A DNA stretch of 64,000 bases from JANOBD01 sp031411495 (GCA_031411495.1 JANOBD010000081.1:1-64000), one strand, 5' to 3'. Counted from the stretch's first letter, positions 50,618 to 59,831 are shown. Made by a program: numbers and translations. The notes: generated from the letters alone by a model not told the origin.

Positions 50618-52993
50618 TCAGTTCAGGATGTCGTGATTTCGACCGCCGGTCGAGGATCGACGGACGGTTGCCCCGGTGCCGGCAACAGCGGGCGTGTTGA
50701 GAACCGAGTGCTCATAGTTCTGCGCCAGCAGCAGCAGGTCGGCGAAGTCGACCGTGCCGGCGGCGTCGTAGTCGACGTTGCCCTGGCTGTAGGTCTTGTT
50801 GCTGCTCCCGTAGTTCTGCACGAGCGTGAGCAGGTCGTCGAACCCGACGGCGCGGTCACGGTTCAGATCGCCGCAGAGGACGAAGAAGCTCGAGGTGGCA
50901 TCGGCGCCCAGCGCCAGGCCCTGGCTGTGGGTGAGAGAAGCCCGGGCGATCGTCGCCTGGTAGTTGCCATCGGGCAGGATCGCGCCGAAGCGGAATGTCG
51001 CGCGGTTCGTGTTGGTGTCGTATTGCGCCGTTGTCGCCGCGATGACCTGGTTGGTCGTCGTGTTCAGCAGCACGAGATCGCTCGCCTGCAGGCTCGCGCC
51101 GACGCCGAGCGAGAAGTCGAAGCTGACGGTTTGAGCGGTCTCGAAACCGAAGTTGCTGGCGATCGCCATCGGCGGCGTGTCATTGATCACGACGCTGGCG
51201 GTATTGCCGGCGCCGACGACGTACGCGCCGCCGCCGAGCGTGAGGGTGACATTCTCGGTGGCTTCGACCGCGCCATCGGCGATCGGGACGACCTGGAGAT
51301 TGACGCTCGAGGCTTCATTGCCCAGCGAGATCGCATTGCCGGTGATCAGGACGCCGTCCTGGTACACGTTGTAGTCGACGCCGCGAGTCGCCGATCCGCC
51401 GAGCGTGATATTGACGGTGAGCGGGCTGCTGGTCGGGCCGTTGCGTGCGATATTGAAGGTCGCCGGATCGGCGGCCACTTCCGAAGCCGAACCGTCGGTG
51501 GCGCTGGTGCTGGCGGTGGGCAGGATGTTCATCTTGAGCGTGTATCCGGAGCTGATGCCGCTCGTGCCGGTGGAGGAGCCGAAGCCATGCGCCCGGGCGG
51601 TATAGGTTTGTCCGGCGACAAAGTTGTAGCTGATGGTCTCGAGCGCCGGGGTCGTCGGAGTGCCGCTGGTCGGGTTGGTGGACGAAGCGAGCAGATTGAG
51701 CGCACTGTCGTACAGGTACAGGTCCACGTCACGATCGGTGATCGCGAGTTGAACGGTTCCGGTTCCGGTGCTGGCGGCGACGAACTTGAAGTAGTCGTTT
51801 TCGTTGCTGATGTGAGCGGTCAGGCCCGACTGGTTCTGCACGCCCATCACGCCGAGGTTGGTGGCGGTTTCGGGCGTGTTGTTCGGTTCGAAGCGGTCGG
51901 GAAGAATGCTGCCGCCCACCGCCGAGCCGGTGTTGAGCGTATACGGAACCAGGACGGTGTTGTTCACTTCGTTGGTTTCCTGGATGACGTTGTTGGCATC
52001 CAGCGTGACTTCGAGGAAGTAATTGCCGTTCGGCACGCCGGTCACGTCGATCCACTGGCCGTCGTAGATGTTGTCGTAGACGTCGGCGCGGCCGACACTG
52101 ATTCCCTGCAGGAAGCCGCAGCCGGTGCTGGGCTGACCCGGCTTGTTGTAGCCCGGGAGGGTGGAGCTGCTGGCGCCCGACGAGGGAATGGTGAACGTCG
52201 AGAGGATGTTGATCAGGCAGAACCCGATCTTGTCGCCGACGGCATCGGCGCCGTCGAAGCCGGTGCGCTTGGCGACAGGGCCGGGCGTGCCGTCGGGATT
52301 CTTCGTGAGCAGGCGGTAGTTGGCATACCCTTCCAGGTGGAAGTGCGAATGGCCGCTGTGCCAGACCATCCGACCCGCCGGGCGATAGCCGGACAGCGAA
52401 AAGCTCGTCCCGTCATAGGTGTAAATCTGCTGGACGACGTTTTGAGTTCCATCCGGATTGACCCATGTGGAGACGCCCGAACCTGCAGGCGGCGTGCCGC
52501 TGTTGGCGCTGATGAGCGTCGCCGGGCCCGCCCCCTGGTTGGCGACCGCAGTCGAGAATCGCATCAGGTTGTGCCCGGCGATTTCGGTCGTGTCGATGAA
52601 CGGAGAGAGATAGCCGGCGCTGAGCGGAACCAGGTCGGGCAGCGACGGGCCGGCGCGCGTGGAGTTCACGACCTGAGTCGGGAACGTGTCGGCGACATGG
52701 GTGATGTCGTCTTCGACGCGATGCGGATCGTAAAGCCAGTCGGCGCGGTTGTTGCTGTTCAATGGATTGAACGTTTCGGGCGCCCAGAGATCGTGCCCGA
52801 CGAGTTGTGGGAACGCCGTGAGCACCATCGATGCCGGGACGTGAACGTTGCTTTCCACCATCGGGTTGATGTCAGCGATCGTCGGAACCTCTTCTACGCC
52901 AGTGCTGGAATGAAGCATGGACCGCTTTTCGAGCGACTCGAGAGTGAGCGAAACTGACAAGCAAATACGTCGAGCGATGTGACGCTGGCGCAT
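50618..52993 (-). CDS. Secreted lysyl-oxidase-like protein with PPC, Calx-beta and dockerin domains
   Basis: 791 residues from ATG 52993 (AAAGG upstream), which places the LEPR-like LTLESLEKRSMLHS at the N-terminus. Residues about 75-340 are lysyl-oxidase-like: DLVPLSAGYLSPFIDTTEIA, RMVWHSGHSHFHLEGYANYR (the copper-binding His cluster) and IGFCLINIL. Then follow GFLQGISVGRADVYDNIYDG, VTGVPNGNYFLEVTLDANNV and IQETNEVNNT. A pre-peptidase C-terminal domain (RFEPNNTPETATNLGVMG, NDYFKFVAASTGTGTVQLAI), a Calx-beta-like domain (GGSATRGVDYNVYQDGVLIT) and a dockerin-like pair (GDLNRDRAVGFDDLLTLVQN; GNVDYDAAGTVDFADLLLLA) complete it. It is predicted to oxidise amines or cross-link outer-surface protein, if copper sites and quinone Tyr/Lys are functional. 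Confidence 0.82.
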   Translation of the reverse strand: MRQRHIARRICLSVSLTLESLEKRSMLHSSTGVEEVPTIADINPMVESNVHVPASMVLTAFPQLVGHDLWAPETFNPLNSNNRADWLYDPHRVEDDITHVADTFPTQVVNSTRAGPSLPDLVPLSAGYLSPFIDTTEIAGHNLMRFSTAVANQGAGPATLISANSGTPPAGSGVSTWVNPDGTQNVVQQIYTYDGTSFSLSGYRPAGRMVWHSGHSHFHLEGYANYRLLTKNPDGTPGPVAKRTGFDGADAVGDKIGFCLINILSTFTIPSSGASSSTLPGYNKPGQPSTGCGFLQGISVGRADVYDNIYDGQWIDVTGVPNGNYFLEVTLDANNVIQETNEVNNTVLVPYTLNTGSAVGGSILPDRFEPNNTPETATNLGVMGVQNQSGLTAHISNENDYFKFVAASTGTGTVQLAITDRDVDLYLYDSALNLLASSTNPTSGTPTTPALETISYNFVAGQTYTARAHGFGSSTGTSGISSGYTLKMNILPTASTSATDGSASEVAADPATFNIARNGPTSSPLTVNITLGGSATRGVDYNVYQDGVLITGNAISLGNEASSVNLQVVPIADGAVEATENVTLTLGGGAYVVGAGNTASVVINDTPPMAIASNFGFETAQTVSFDFSLGVGASLQASDLVLLNTTTNQVIAATTAQYDTNTNRATFRFGAILPDGNYQATIARASLTHSQGLALGADATSSFFVLCGDLNRDRAVGFDDLLTLVQNYGSSNKTYSQGNVDYDAAGTVDFADLLLLAQNYEHSVLNTPAVAGTGATVRRSSTGGRNHDILN

Positions 52994-53265
52994 ACAGAGC
53001 CTTTCAACGGTGGTTCGAGGTGCAAAGCTGAAAGTATGAGGTGTATCTGGATGCAGACCAGAGTTCAACAGAAAACGCCGCATTGGCCGCACATTCCGGG
53101 CAAACTCACACCGGACAAACGCGGCGAATATCGGTTGATCCGCCTGCCGACCCCGCGGTAACACGCCTCGGGCGATTGCCATGGGCGTCCAGCGGGGTCC
53201 GTGGGTCGTCAAACGGACGGGCCGGGCTACAGCTTTCTCGCCGACGCGGTAGAGTGTCTGCCCAC

Positions 53266-54225
53266 ATGCTCGACTGCGATTTCATCCCCACATTCGGCGA
53301 CGTCTGTAAAGCCGCCGGGCGCCTGCGCGACATCGTCCGCCGAACGCCCGTTGTGCCGCTGCATGAGTTCTCGGCGAAACCGATCGGCATCTGGCTTAAG
53401 TGTGAGAATCTCCAGGTTTCGGGCGCGTTTAAGTATCGCGGCGCGATGAACGCTCTGCTCTGTCTTGACCCATCGGTCCGCCGACGCGGCGTCGCAACCC
53501 ATTCCTCGGGCAACCACGGCGGGGCGCTCGCGTCTGCTGCGCGAAAGCTCGGCGTCGAGGCGCACATCGTCGTGCCCGCCTCGATCACCCCGTTCAAACG
53601 CGCCGCCATCGTCGAGCAGGGCGGCTTCATTTACGAGTGTGGGCCGAGCGTTGAAGATCGTGAAGCGATGCTCGCGCACGTGGTCGCTAAAACCGGGGCG
53701 AGCGTCGTTCACCCGTACGACGACCCGAACGTCATCGCCGGCCAGGGTACCGCGGCGCTGGAACTGCTGGAGGAAATCCCGGACCTGGACGTGATCGTCG
53801 CGCCCATCAGTGGCGGCGGGCTGATGAGTGGTACGGCCATCGTCGCCCACGGCGTGGAGCCCGGCATCCGCCTCATCGGCGCCGAGCCGGAACTGGCGGG
53901 CGATGCGGCGATCTCGCTCTCCACCGGCAAACGCTCACCTCCGCTGCCGACGGCCGGCGACACGATGGCCGACGGCCTGCGCGCCGGGCTTTGCGAGCGG
54001 ACATTCACGATCCTCTCCCGACACGTCGGCCACGTGATCACGGTGAGCGAAGAGCAGATCCTCGCGGCAATGAAAAGCATCTGGGATCAGACCCGGCTGG
54101 CGATCGAGCCATCTTCCGCAGTCGCGATCGCCGCCGTCCAGCGCGAGCCGGAACGGTTCGCGGGTAAACGGGTGGGGATCATCGTGACTGGCGGAAATAT
54201 CGATGAGCGGCCAGCGATGAAGTGA
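53266..54225 (+). CDS. PLP-dependent serine/threonine dehydratase or serine racemase-like enzyme
   Basis: 319 residues from ATG 53266, where the family begins (FIPTFGDVCKAAGRLRDIVR). The PLP lysine is in VSGAFKYRGAMNAL (Lys56), the substrate loop in SSGNHGGALASAARKLG, the phosphate-binding glycine loop in ISGGGLMSG, and a C-terminal VTGGN. The fold-type II enzymes of this group eliminate water from serine or threonine to 2-oxo acids, or racemise serine; with no ACT regulatory domain it is the catabolic/racemase size class. Up to 75 extra N-terminal codons are open but have no coding look. Confidence 0.9.
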   Translation: MLDCDFIPTFGDVCKAAGRLRDIVRRTPVVPLHEFSAKPIGIWLKCENLQVSGAFKYRGAMNALLCLDPSVRRRGVATHSSGNHGGALASAARKLGVEAHIVVPASITPFKRAAIVEQGGFIYECGPSVEDREAMLAHVVAKTGASVVHPYDDPNVIAGQGTAALELLEEIPDLDVIVAPISGGGLMSGTAIVAHGVEPGIRLIGAEPELAGDAAISLSTGKRSPPLPTAGDTMADGLRAGLCERTFTILSRHVGHVITVSEEQILAAMKSIWDQTRLAIEPSSAVAIAAVQREPERFAGKRVGIIVTGGNIDERPAMK

Positions 54226-54555
54226 GCGGCACTCATTTGCTCATCCGGAAAACGCCCGTCCGTCGATCGCGAAGCTGTGCAAAGCGGCGAGTCCGAGCGA
54301 CTGCGCTTCTGCGATCAGAGAATGCCGTGGGCAAAACGTCGTTAATGAACGGCGTCGCAACGAATTGCTGCGGAAATTGCCCGTCGCTGCGCTGCGCCAA
54401 TTCGCGCTTTTGCGCACCGTGAGCAGTAAGGTAACTGCGCGCAACGATCGTCATCGGGTATCCGAGATTGACGCACCCCCCTCACCTGGCCAAGGGTCGA
54501 GTGAGAGCTTCTGAGAGGAACTGAGAGCCTTTTCGAAAACCGCGGATCGAGTCTC
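54226..54555. other. Intergenic region with TGAGAG repeat block
   Basis: 330 bases without a gene. The right end contains three TGAGAG words at exact 10-base spacing (54502-54527), then CCTTTTC, ending about 22 bases before the radical SAM start. The rest shows nothing I can name. Confidence 0.5.
54502..54534 (+). repeat. Decamer-phased TGAGAG direct repeats upstream of the radical SAM gene
   Basis: TGAGAG CTTC, TGAGAG GAAC, TGAGAG CC, followed by TTTTC. The last two units plus tail match the block upstream of glutamate dehydrogenase in all but two positions. Both are in sense orientation to the gene. Position and helical spacing suggest a protein-binding site, or a dispersed repeat. Confidence 0.55.
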
Positions 54556-55914
54556 ATGGCCAGCGAATTATCCATTCTGACCCAGGTTGCCACCCGGCCA
54601 TTCCACGTGATGACCAAGCCCATCGGGCCGATTTGCAACCTCGACTGCAAATACTGTTTCTATCTCGAAAAGGAGAAGCTCTACGCCGGCGAACGCAAGT
54701 GGGCGATGGCCGACGATGTGCTGGAGGCGTATATCGCACAGTACATCCGCGCACAGCCCGGCGGGACGGTGAGCTTCGCCTGGCAGGGGGGCGAGCCGAC
54801 GCTGCTCGGCGTCGATTACTTCCGCGGCGTCGTCGAACTCCAGGCCAAGTACGCCGACGGCCGAAAGATCGAAAACGCCCTGCAGACCAACGGCACCCTA
54901 CTTGATGATGACTGGTGTTCATTCCTCGCCGAGAACCGGTTCCTTGTCGGCCTCTCCATCGACGGGCCGCGACCACTCCACGACATCTACCGCGTCGACA
55001 AAAAACAGCAGCCGACGTTTGACCTTGTCGTCCGCGGACTCGAACTCCTGAAGAAGCACGCCGTGGAGTTCAACACCCTCACCGTCGTGAACCGCGCCAA
55101 CAGCCAGAAGCCGCAGGAGGTGTACCGGTTTCTCAAATCGATCGGCAGCGGTTTCATCCAGTTCATCCCGCTCGTCGAACGGCTGCCGCAGACGCGCCTG
55201 AAAGTGCTCGGCCTCGATCTTGCCGAACCGAGCGCTGCCGACGATCCCGAACGGCCGCCCGTCACCGAGTGGAGCGTTCGCAGCGTCGACTATGGCCAAT
55301 TCCTCATCACCATTTTCGACGAATGGGTCAGGAACGACGTCGGGCGCGTTTACGTTCAGCACTTCGACGTCGCCCTCGGCAACTGGGCGGGTCTGGGAAG
55401 CGCGCTCTGCGTATTTGCCGAGAAGTGCGGCGCGGCGATGGCCATCGAACACAACGGCGATCTTTATTCCTGCGACCACTACGTCTACCCGCAGTACAAG
55501 CTCGGCAACGTCCTCAACACCTCGCTGGGCGCGATGGCGAGTTCTCAACAGCAGCAGGCGTTCGGCAGCTCCAAATCGGAATCACTGCCGAACTCCTGCC
55601 GGAATTGCGAAGTGCGCTTCGCCTGCAACGGCGAATGCCCGAAGCACCGCTTCATTCAAACGCCCGACGGCGAGGACGGGCTGAACTATCTCTGCGCCGG
55701 CTACAAGCGGTTCTTCAACCACATCGATCCGTACATGAAAACGATGGCCGACCTGCTCAAGCGCGAGCAACCGCCGGCGCTGATCATGCAGATGATCCGC
55801 GACCGGGAGCGCGCGATCGCGCAGTCGCGCATCGGCCCGAACGAGCCGTGCGCATGCGGGAGCGGGAAGAAGTTCAAAAAGTGTTGTGGAGCGCGACCCG
55901 GAGCCGGCTTTTGA
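54556..55914 (+). CDS. Radical SAM anaerobic sulfatase-maturase-like enzyme with SEC-C tail
   Basis: 452 residues. The radical SAM cluster motif is CNLDCKYCFY (Cys27, Cys31, Cys34). SPASM-type cysteines follow (CGAAMAIEHNGDLYSCDHYV; SCRNCEVRFACNGECPKHRF; YLCAGYKRFF), and HVMTKPIGPICNLDC is diagnostic of anSME/AslB proteins, which convert a Cys or Ser of sulfatases to formylglycine. The C-terminus (about 430-450) is GPNEPCACGSGKKFKKCCGA, a SEC-C zinc motif known from SecA, not normally part of anSME. GH2 follows after 35 bases, probably in one operon. No sulfatase lies in the window, so the target protein is elsewhere. Confidence 0.9.
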   Translation: MASELSILTQVATRPFHVMTKPIGPICNLDCKYCFYLEKEKLYAGERKWAMADDVLEAYIAQYIRAQPGGTVSFAWQGGEPTLLGVDYFRGVVELQAKYADGRKIENALQTNGTLLDDDWCSFLAENRFLVGLSIDGPRPLHDIYRVDKKQQPTFDLVVRGLELLKKHAVEFNTLTVVNRANSQKPQEVYRFLKSIGSGFIQFIPLVERLPQTRLKVLGLDLAEPSAADDPERPPVTEWSVRSVDYGQFLITIFDEWVRNDVGRVYVQHFDVALGNWAGLGSALCVFAEKCGAAMAIEHNGDLYSCDHYVYPQYKLGNVLNTSLGAMASSQQQQAFGSSKSESLPNSCRNCEVRFACNGECPKHRFIQTPDGEDGLNYLCAGYKRFFNHIDPYMKTMADLLKREQPPALIMQMIRDRERAIAQSRIGPNEPCACGSGKKFKKCCGARPGAGF

Positions 55915-55949
55915 CGGTGCACGAAACATCAACTATTGAAAAGGCACTC

Positions 55950-58154
55950 ATGTGGAAAGCAGCACCCGTACCGATTTCGTCGCCCTGGGCTTTGAAGGTC
56001 GATCCGCAAAACCTGTGGCCGGACTATCCGCGCCCGCAACTGGTCCGCGACCGGTGGATGAACCTGAATGGGCTATGGGATTACGCGATCATCGATGAGT
56101 CGGCCGAACTACCGGCGCAGTGGCAGGGGAAGATCCTCGTGCCGTTTGCGGTGGAGTCGTCGCTATCGGGCGTGGGCAGGCGCCTGGGCTCGAACGAAGC
56201 GCTCTGGTATCGCCGCACGTTCAAGGCGAGCGCGGCCGATGGCCGGATGCTCCTGCAGTTCGGCGCGGTGGATTGGAAGTGTGAGGTGTGGATCAACGGG
56301 CAGCCGGTCGGCGGACACGAGGGCGGCTTCGACCGGTTCTCCCTCGACATCACCAAAGCCCTCATGCCCGGCGAAAATGAAATCGTGGTAAAGGCCATCG
56401 ACCCCACCGATGACGCCGCCCAACCCCGCGGCAAGCAGGTTCGCATGCCCGAGGGCATCTGGTACACGCCGGTGAGCGGCATCTGGCAGACGGTGTGGCT
56501 CGAGACCGTGCCCGAGACGTCCATCGCGGCCCTCAAGATCACGCCGGATCTCGACAAGAGCAGTGTGCGCATCGAGATCGCCCAGCGCGGGGGCGCGAAG
56601 CCGGCCGGTGCGACAATCGAAGTTCTCGACGGCTCGGCCGTCGTCGCGGTCGTGAGCGCAAAGACCGGCGCGCCGATCGAGATCCCAATTCCCAATCCCA
56701 GGACGTGGTCTCCCGATTCGCCGTTCCTCTACGATGTGAAGGTCACACTGCCCGAGTCCGGCGACCTGGTGACGAGCTACTTCGGCATGCGGAAGATCTC
56801 GGTCGCACCCGATTCCGCGGGATACCTGCGCCTGCAATTGAACAACAAGCCGATCTTCATGTTCGGCCCGCTCGACCAGGGGTGGTGGCCGGATGGACTC
56901 TACACCGCGCCGACGGATGAAGCGCTGCGCTACGACATCGAAATCACCAAAGAGCTCGGCTTCAACATGGCGCGCAAGCACATCAAGCTCGAGCCGGCCC
57001 GCTGGTACTACTGGGCCGACAAGCTCGGGCTGATGGTCTGGCAGGACATGCCCAGCGGCGGCGTGGGCTCGCGACTGGCGAAGAACTATCACATCGGCGG
57101 AGACGACCCGGACGCGCCGATCAACGACGCCGAATCGGCCGTCTTCCGACGCGAACTCAAGTCGATCATCGATGCGGCCTACAACCACCCGTGCATCGTC
57201 GTCTGGGTGCCGTTCAATGAGGGCTGGTTCCAGCACCGCACCAATGAAATCCTCCAGTGGACCAAGGCCTACGACCCGTCCCGCCTGATCGACGGGCCCA
57301 GCGGATGGACCGATCGCGGATTCGGCGACATGCACGACATGCACCGCTACCCCGGCCCGGACATGTTCGTGGCCGACGGAAAGCGCGCCAGTGTGCTCGG
57401 CGAATACGGTGGGCTCGGGTTGCCGATCGAGGGGCACGTCTGGCAGGAGAAAAAAAACTGGGGATACGTCACCTACACCGGCATCGAACAACTGCAGGAT
57501 GAGTATCGGCAACTCTCCGAGCGGCTCATCCCGCTCGCGCAGCGCGGCCTTACGGCGGCCGTCTATACGCAGACGACGGATGTGGAAATCGAAGTGAACG
57601 GGCTGCTGACCTACGACCGGAGGGTCGTGAAGTTCAAGCCCGAGGAACTGCGGAAGCAACACGAAGCCGTGATGCGCGCAATAGAGCATCCGATCCGCGC
57701 CAACGTACTGGCGACGATGAACCGCGAGCGGCCATCTGAGTACCGGTTCGTCACGGAGGAGCCGACGGACAATTGGTCATCACCGGACTTCGACGATTCG
57801 CGCTGGCAGCCGATCAAGGGGAACATCGGCACCAAGGGGAAGGGCGGCTTCCGCGTCGGCGAACCGGAATGGACGACGCCGCAAATCTGGGCGCGCCGGA
57901 TCGTGAAACTCGACGCACTGCCGAGCGGCGAGGTCCACGCGCGAGTGATCCACGATCAGGACATGGAGGTCTACATCAACGGCGTCCACGCCGTGTCGCT
58001 CAAGGGGAACATCTCGGATTATCGCGAACTGAAGATCTCCGACGCAGCCCGCGCGGCGCTGAGGGCCGGCGACAACGTGATCGCGATCCACGCGATCGCC
58101 TCCGGCGAGCTAAGAATCCTCGACGTGGGCCTGATCGAATTGAGGAAGGCGTGA
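55950..58154 (+). CDS. Glycoside hydrolase family 2 (beta-galactosidase/glucuronidase-like)
   Basis: 734 residues from ATG 55950 (AAAGG 6 bases upstream); an upstream extension overlaps the radical SAM gene in another frame and is not real. It has the GH2 order: sugar-binding jelly roll (MNLNGLWDYAIIDESAELPA, FGAVDWKCEVWINGQPVGGH), Ig-like domain (VSGIWQTVWLETVPETSIAA) and a TIM barrel. The acid/base is in VWVPFNEGWFQ (Glu424) and the nucleophile in LGEYGGLG (Glu485). There is an extra C-terminal jelly-roll (about 590-730). No signal peptide is evident, so it may act on imported oligosaccharides. Specificity is uncertain. Confidence 0.9.
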   Translation: MWKAAPVPISSPWALKVDPQNLWPDYPRPQLVRDRWMNLNGLWDYAIIDESAELPAQWQGKILVPFAVESSLSGVGRRLGSNEALWYRRTFKASAADGRMLLQFGAVDWKCEVWINGQPVGGHEGGFDRFSLDITKALMPGENEIVVKAIDPTDDAAQPRGKQVRMPEGIWYTPVSGIWQTVWLETVPETSIAALKITPDLDKSSVRIEIAQRGGAKPAGATIEVLDGSAVVAVVSAKTGAPIEIPIPNPRTWSPDSPFLYDVKVTLPESGDLVTSYFGMRKISVAPDSAGYLRLQLNNKPIFMFGPLDQGWWPDGLYTAPTDEALRYDIEITKELGFNMARKHIKLEPARWYYWADKLGLMVWQDMPSGGVGSRLAKNYHIGGDDPDAPINDAESAVFRRELKSIIDAAYNHPCIVVWVPFNEGWFQHRTNEILQWTKAYDPSRLIDGPSGWTDRGFGDMHDMHRYPGPDMFVADGKRASVLGEYGGLGLPIEGHVWQEKKNWGYVTYTGIEQLQDEYRQLSERLIPLAQRGLTAAVYTQTTDVEIEVNGLLTYDRRVVKFKPEELRKQHEAVMRAIEHPIRANVLATMNRERPSEYRFVTEEPTDNWSSPDFDDSRWQPIKGNIGTKGKGGFRVGEPEWTTPQIWARRIVKLDALPSGEVHARVIHDQDMEVYINGVHAVSLKGNISDYRELKISDAARAALRAGDNVIAIHAIASGELRILDVGLIELRKA

Positions 58155-58221
58155 ACCGGAACGGAGAGAGGGATTCAACGAAGCCGTCTTTCGTAAAGGG
58201 AGCCCAGGGCGAGATTTATCA

Positions 58222-59310
58222 CCTAAGCCCTATCACGACATCGCGCGCCGACTTCTGGCGGAGAGCGCGCCGCCGCCGCCGAAAGTTTCAAGTTGGACGT
58301 GGCATGCCGTTAAACGACTCCTTCAAAATGAGCGCTACACCGGCAATTGGAGCTACGGCATTTTCAAGACCGTATGGCAAAGCAAAGCCGATTATGCGCG
58401 GCAGATCCGCCAAGACTTGCCGTACCACGCACATCGCATCGAATCCCTCCGCATTATCGATGACGAACTTTTTGAAAGCGCAAAAGTGCTGGCGAATGGG
58501 AAGAAACGTCGGGGCGGGCGCAAGCGCCATTCGGCAGCCGGCCAAACCCTTCGTGATCCGCTCAAAGGGCTCCTCTACTGTCCAGGTCACAACTTCGCGC
58601 TGCGGTCGAGCGGATCCGATGGTGAGTGTTACGCATGCGCTGCGTGTAAGAAGATCGGCGAAACGCAATATCTGTATTCGATCGTGAACCGGCATGTCGC
58701 ACGCCGCGCAATCTGCACCGCTATCCTGAAGTGGATTCGCTCTCAACCCGACCTGGTCGATCGAATTGTAAATCGAACTCGTGCGATCCTGGCAGATCTG
58801 GCGCCGCACGATGATGGCCGAGTCGAACAGATTCGCGCGCAGCTCGGCGACGTCCAGCGCCGACTGGGAAACGCGATTCAGTACCTTTCCGGTGAAGAGG
58901 CCGATCGGGTCAATGGCCAGCTCGCGCAAAAGCAGGACTTGCTTAAGAAGGAGGTGGTATTGCTCGAAAAGCAACGGGTCGCTCCTCTCCAACCGCCGAC
59001 GCGGCAGGAAATTCAGCTCGCGCTAAGTCAGGTGGGAGATCACCTTACGAAGCACGGCAATGACCCCGATGTAAATGTCCGAGTCGCGGCCGTTATCAAG
59101 CAGATTACTGGCGGCCGTATCGAACTGAGCCAGCAAGGTGAGGCCAGGCGATGTTCTCGTAATGAGACCGCGCTCAGCCATCGGCGCAATCGATCTGAGC
59201 CAATCCATTACTCCTGCGAATCGGCTAAGCCCGAGTGCTTCGAGTCGCGAGCTGGGTTCTATTCGCCGACGCTCCGACGATCGTCAAGGTTGGTGATCCG
59301 GATGAGCTAA
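58222..59310 (+). pseudogene. Serine recombinase remnant, catalytic domain missing
   Basis: From about 58222 the frame encodes the second half of a large serine recombinase: YHDIARRLLAES, WTWHAVKRLLQNERYTGNWS, YGIFKTVW, IIDDELFESAKVLANGKKR, a zinc ribbon PLKGLLYCPGHN...CAACKK, a coiled coil (RVEQIRAQLGDVQRRLGNAI) and the terminal ITGGRIELSQQGE. The N-terminal resolvase domain with the catalytic Ser is absent: upstream DNA is the end of the GH2 gene. The last about 45 residues also look out of family. It is a decayed mobile-element remnant; only an internal ATG (58417) could start it. Confidence 0.8.
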
Positions 59311-59353
59311 GCCCGTGTTGAGTCGCACGGAAGAAACGTAGGACGCTGTTACT

Positions 59354-59767
59354 ATGAAGAACTACCGAACACTTGCCGTCGCAGTGGCCTGCGCGCTTGC
59401 CTCCACGGCGTCTCTTGTCACCATGTCCACCGCACAAACCGCGGGCCAAAGCACGGATCGAACCAGCGCGCAAAGCGGTCAAACGGGGGGCATATCATCA
59501 GGATCCGCTGCCGACGGTAGCCGCGCAGGCGAAGGTGCCGACACCGCCGATCGTCAGATGCTGCAGACTCTTCAGCAGATTGCGCAGTCGCCGGAGAACG
59601 CCCCTGACAAGCTCTTCGTTCTGATGGTGGCGGCGGGCAACCAGTGGGAGACCGAGTTCTCGCGCGTTGTCCAAGAGAAAGTTCAGGATCAGCAGGTGAA
59701 AGATCTCGCGAAGAGATGTATCAAAAGTTCCGTGACAAGGAAGATGGCTGCATCAAGGTCATTCTGA
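59354..59767 (+). pseudogene. Truncated DUF4142 paralogue
   Basis: 137 residues: a signal peptide (TLAVAVACALASTASLVTMS), a Ser/Gly-rich linker, and the first half of a DUF4142 domain (MLQTLQQIAQSPENAPDKLF, ETEFSRVVQEKVQDQQVKDL, AKR). This clearly parallels the intact protein at 12111-12935. Homology stops at LAK (about 59712), where the intact copy continues with the VRTDHEQA helix. The frame then runs 14 unrelated codons to a stop. The 3' half has been replaced by the end of an alcohol dehydrogenase gene. Confidence 0.75.
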
Positions 59768-59775
59768 AGCCATAG
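59707..59775 (+). pseudogene. C-terminal fragment of a zinc-dependent alcohol dehydrogenase
   Basis: In a different frame from the DUF4142 paralogue, bases 59707-59775 encode R-E-E-M-Y-Q-K-F-R-D-K-E-D-G-C-I-K-V-I-L and end in KP-stop. The 'F..K.DGCIKV.LKP' end is the typical C-terminus of MDR zinc-dependent alcohol dehydrogenases. No other part of such a gene is present. The junction falls in GATCTCGCGAAGAG, directly after the DUF4142 homology ends, marking a deletion or recombination breakpoint. Confidence 0.6.
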
Positions 59776-59831
59776 CCGTTTCGTTCACTCACGCATAAAG
59801 ATCCAACGCACCACAAGATCCACCCTTGAAT

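Noticed and set aside
50267..52957. 896-codon open frame opposite the lysyl-oxidase-like and coiled-coil genes
   Set aside because: It spans two real genes and their terminator and has shadow-type Val/Arg/Asp-rich composition.
55269..55949. 227-codon N-terminal extension of the GH2 frame
   Set aside because: It overlaps the radical SAM gene in another frame; GH2 homology begins at MWKAAP (55950) with a ribosome site.
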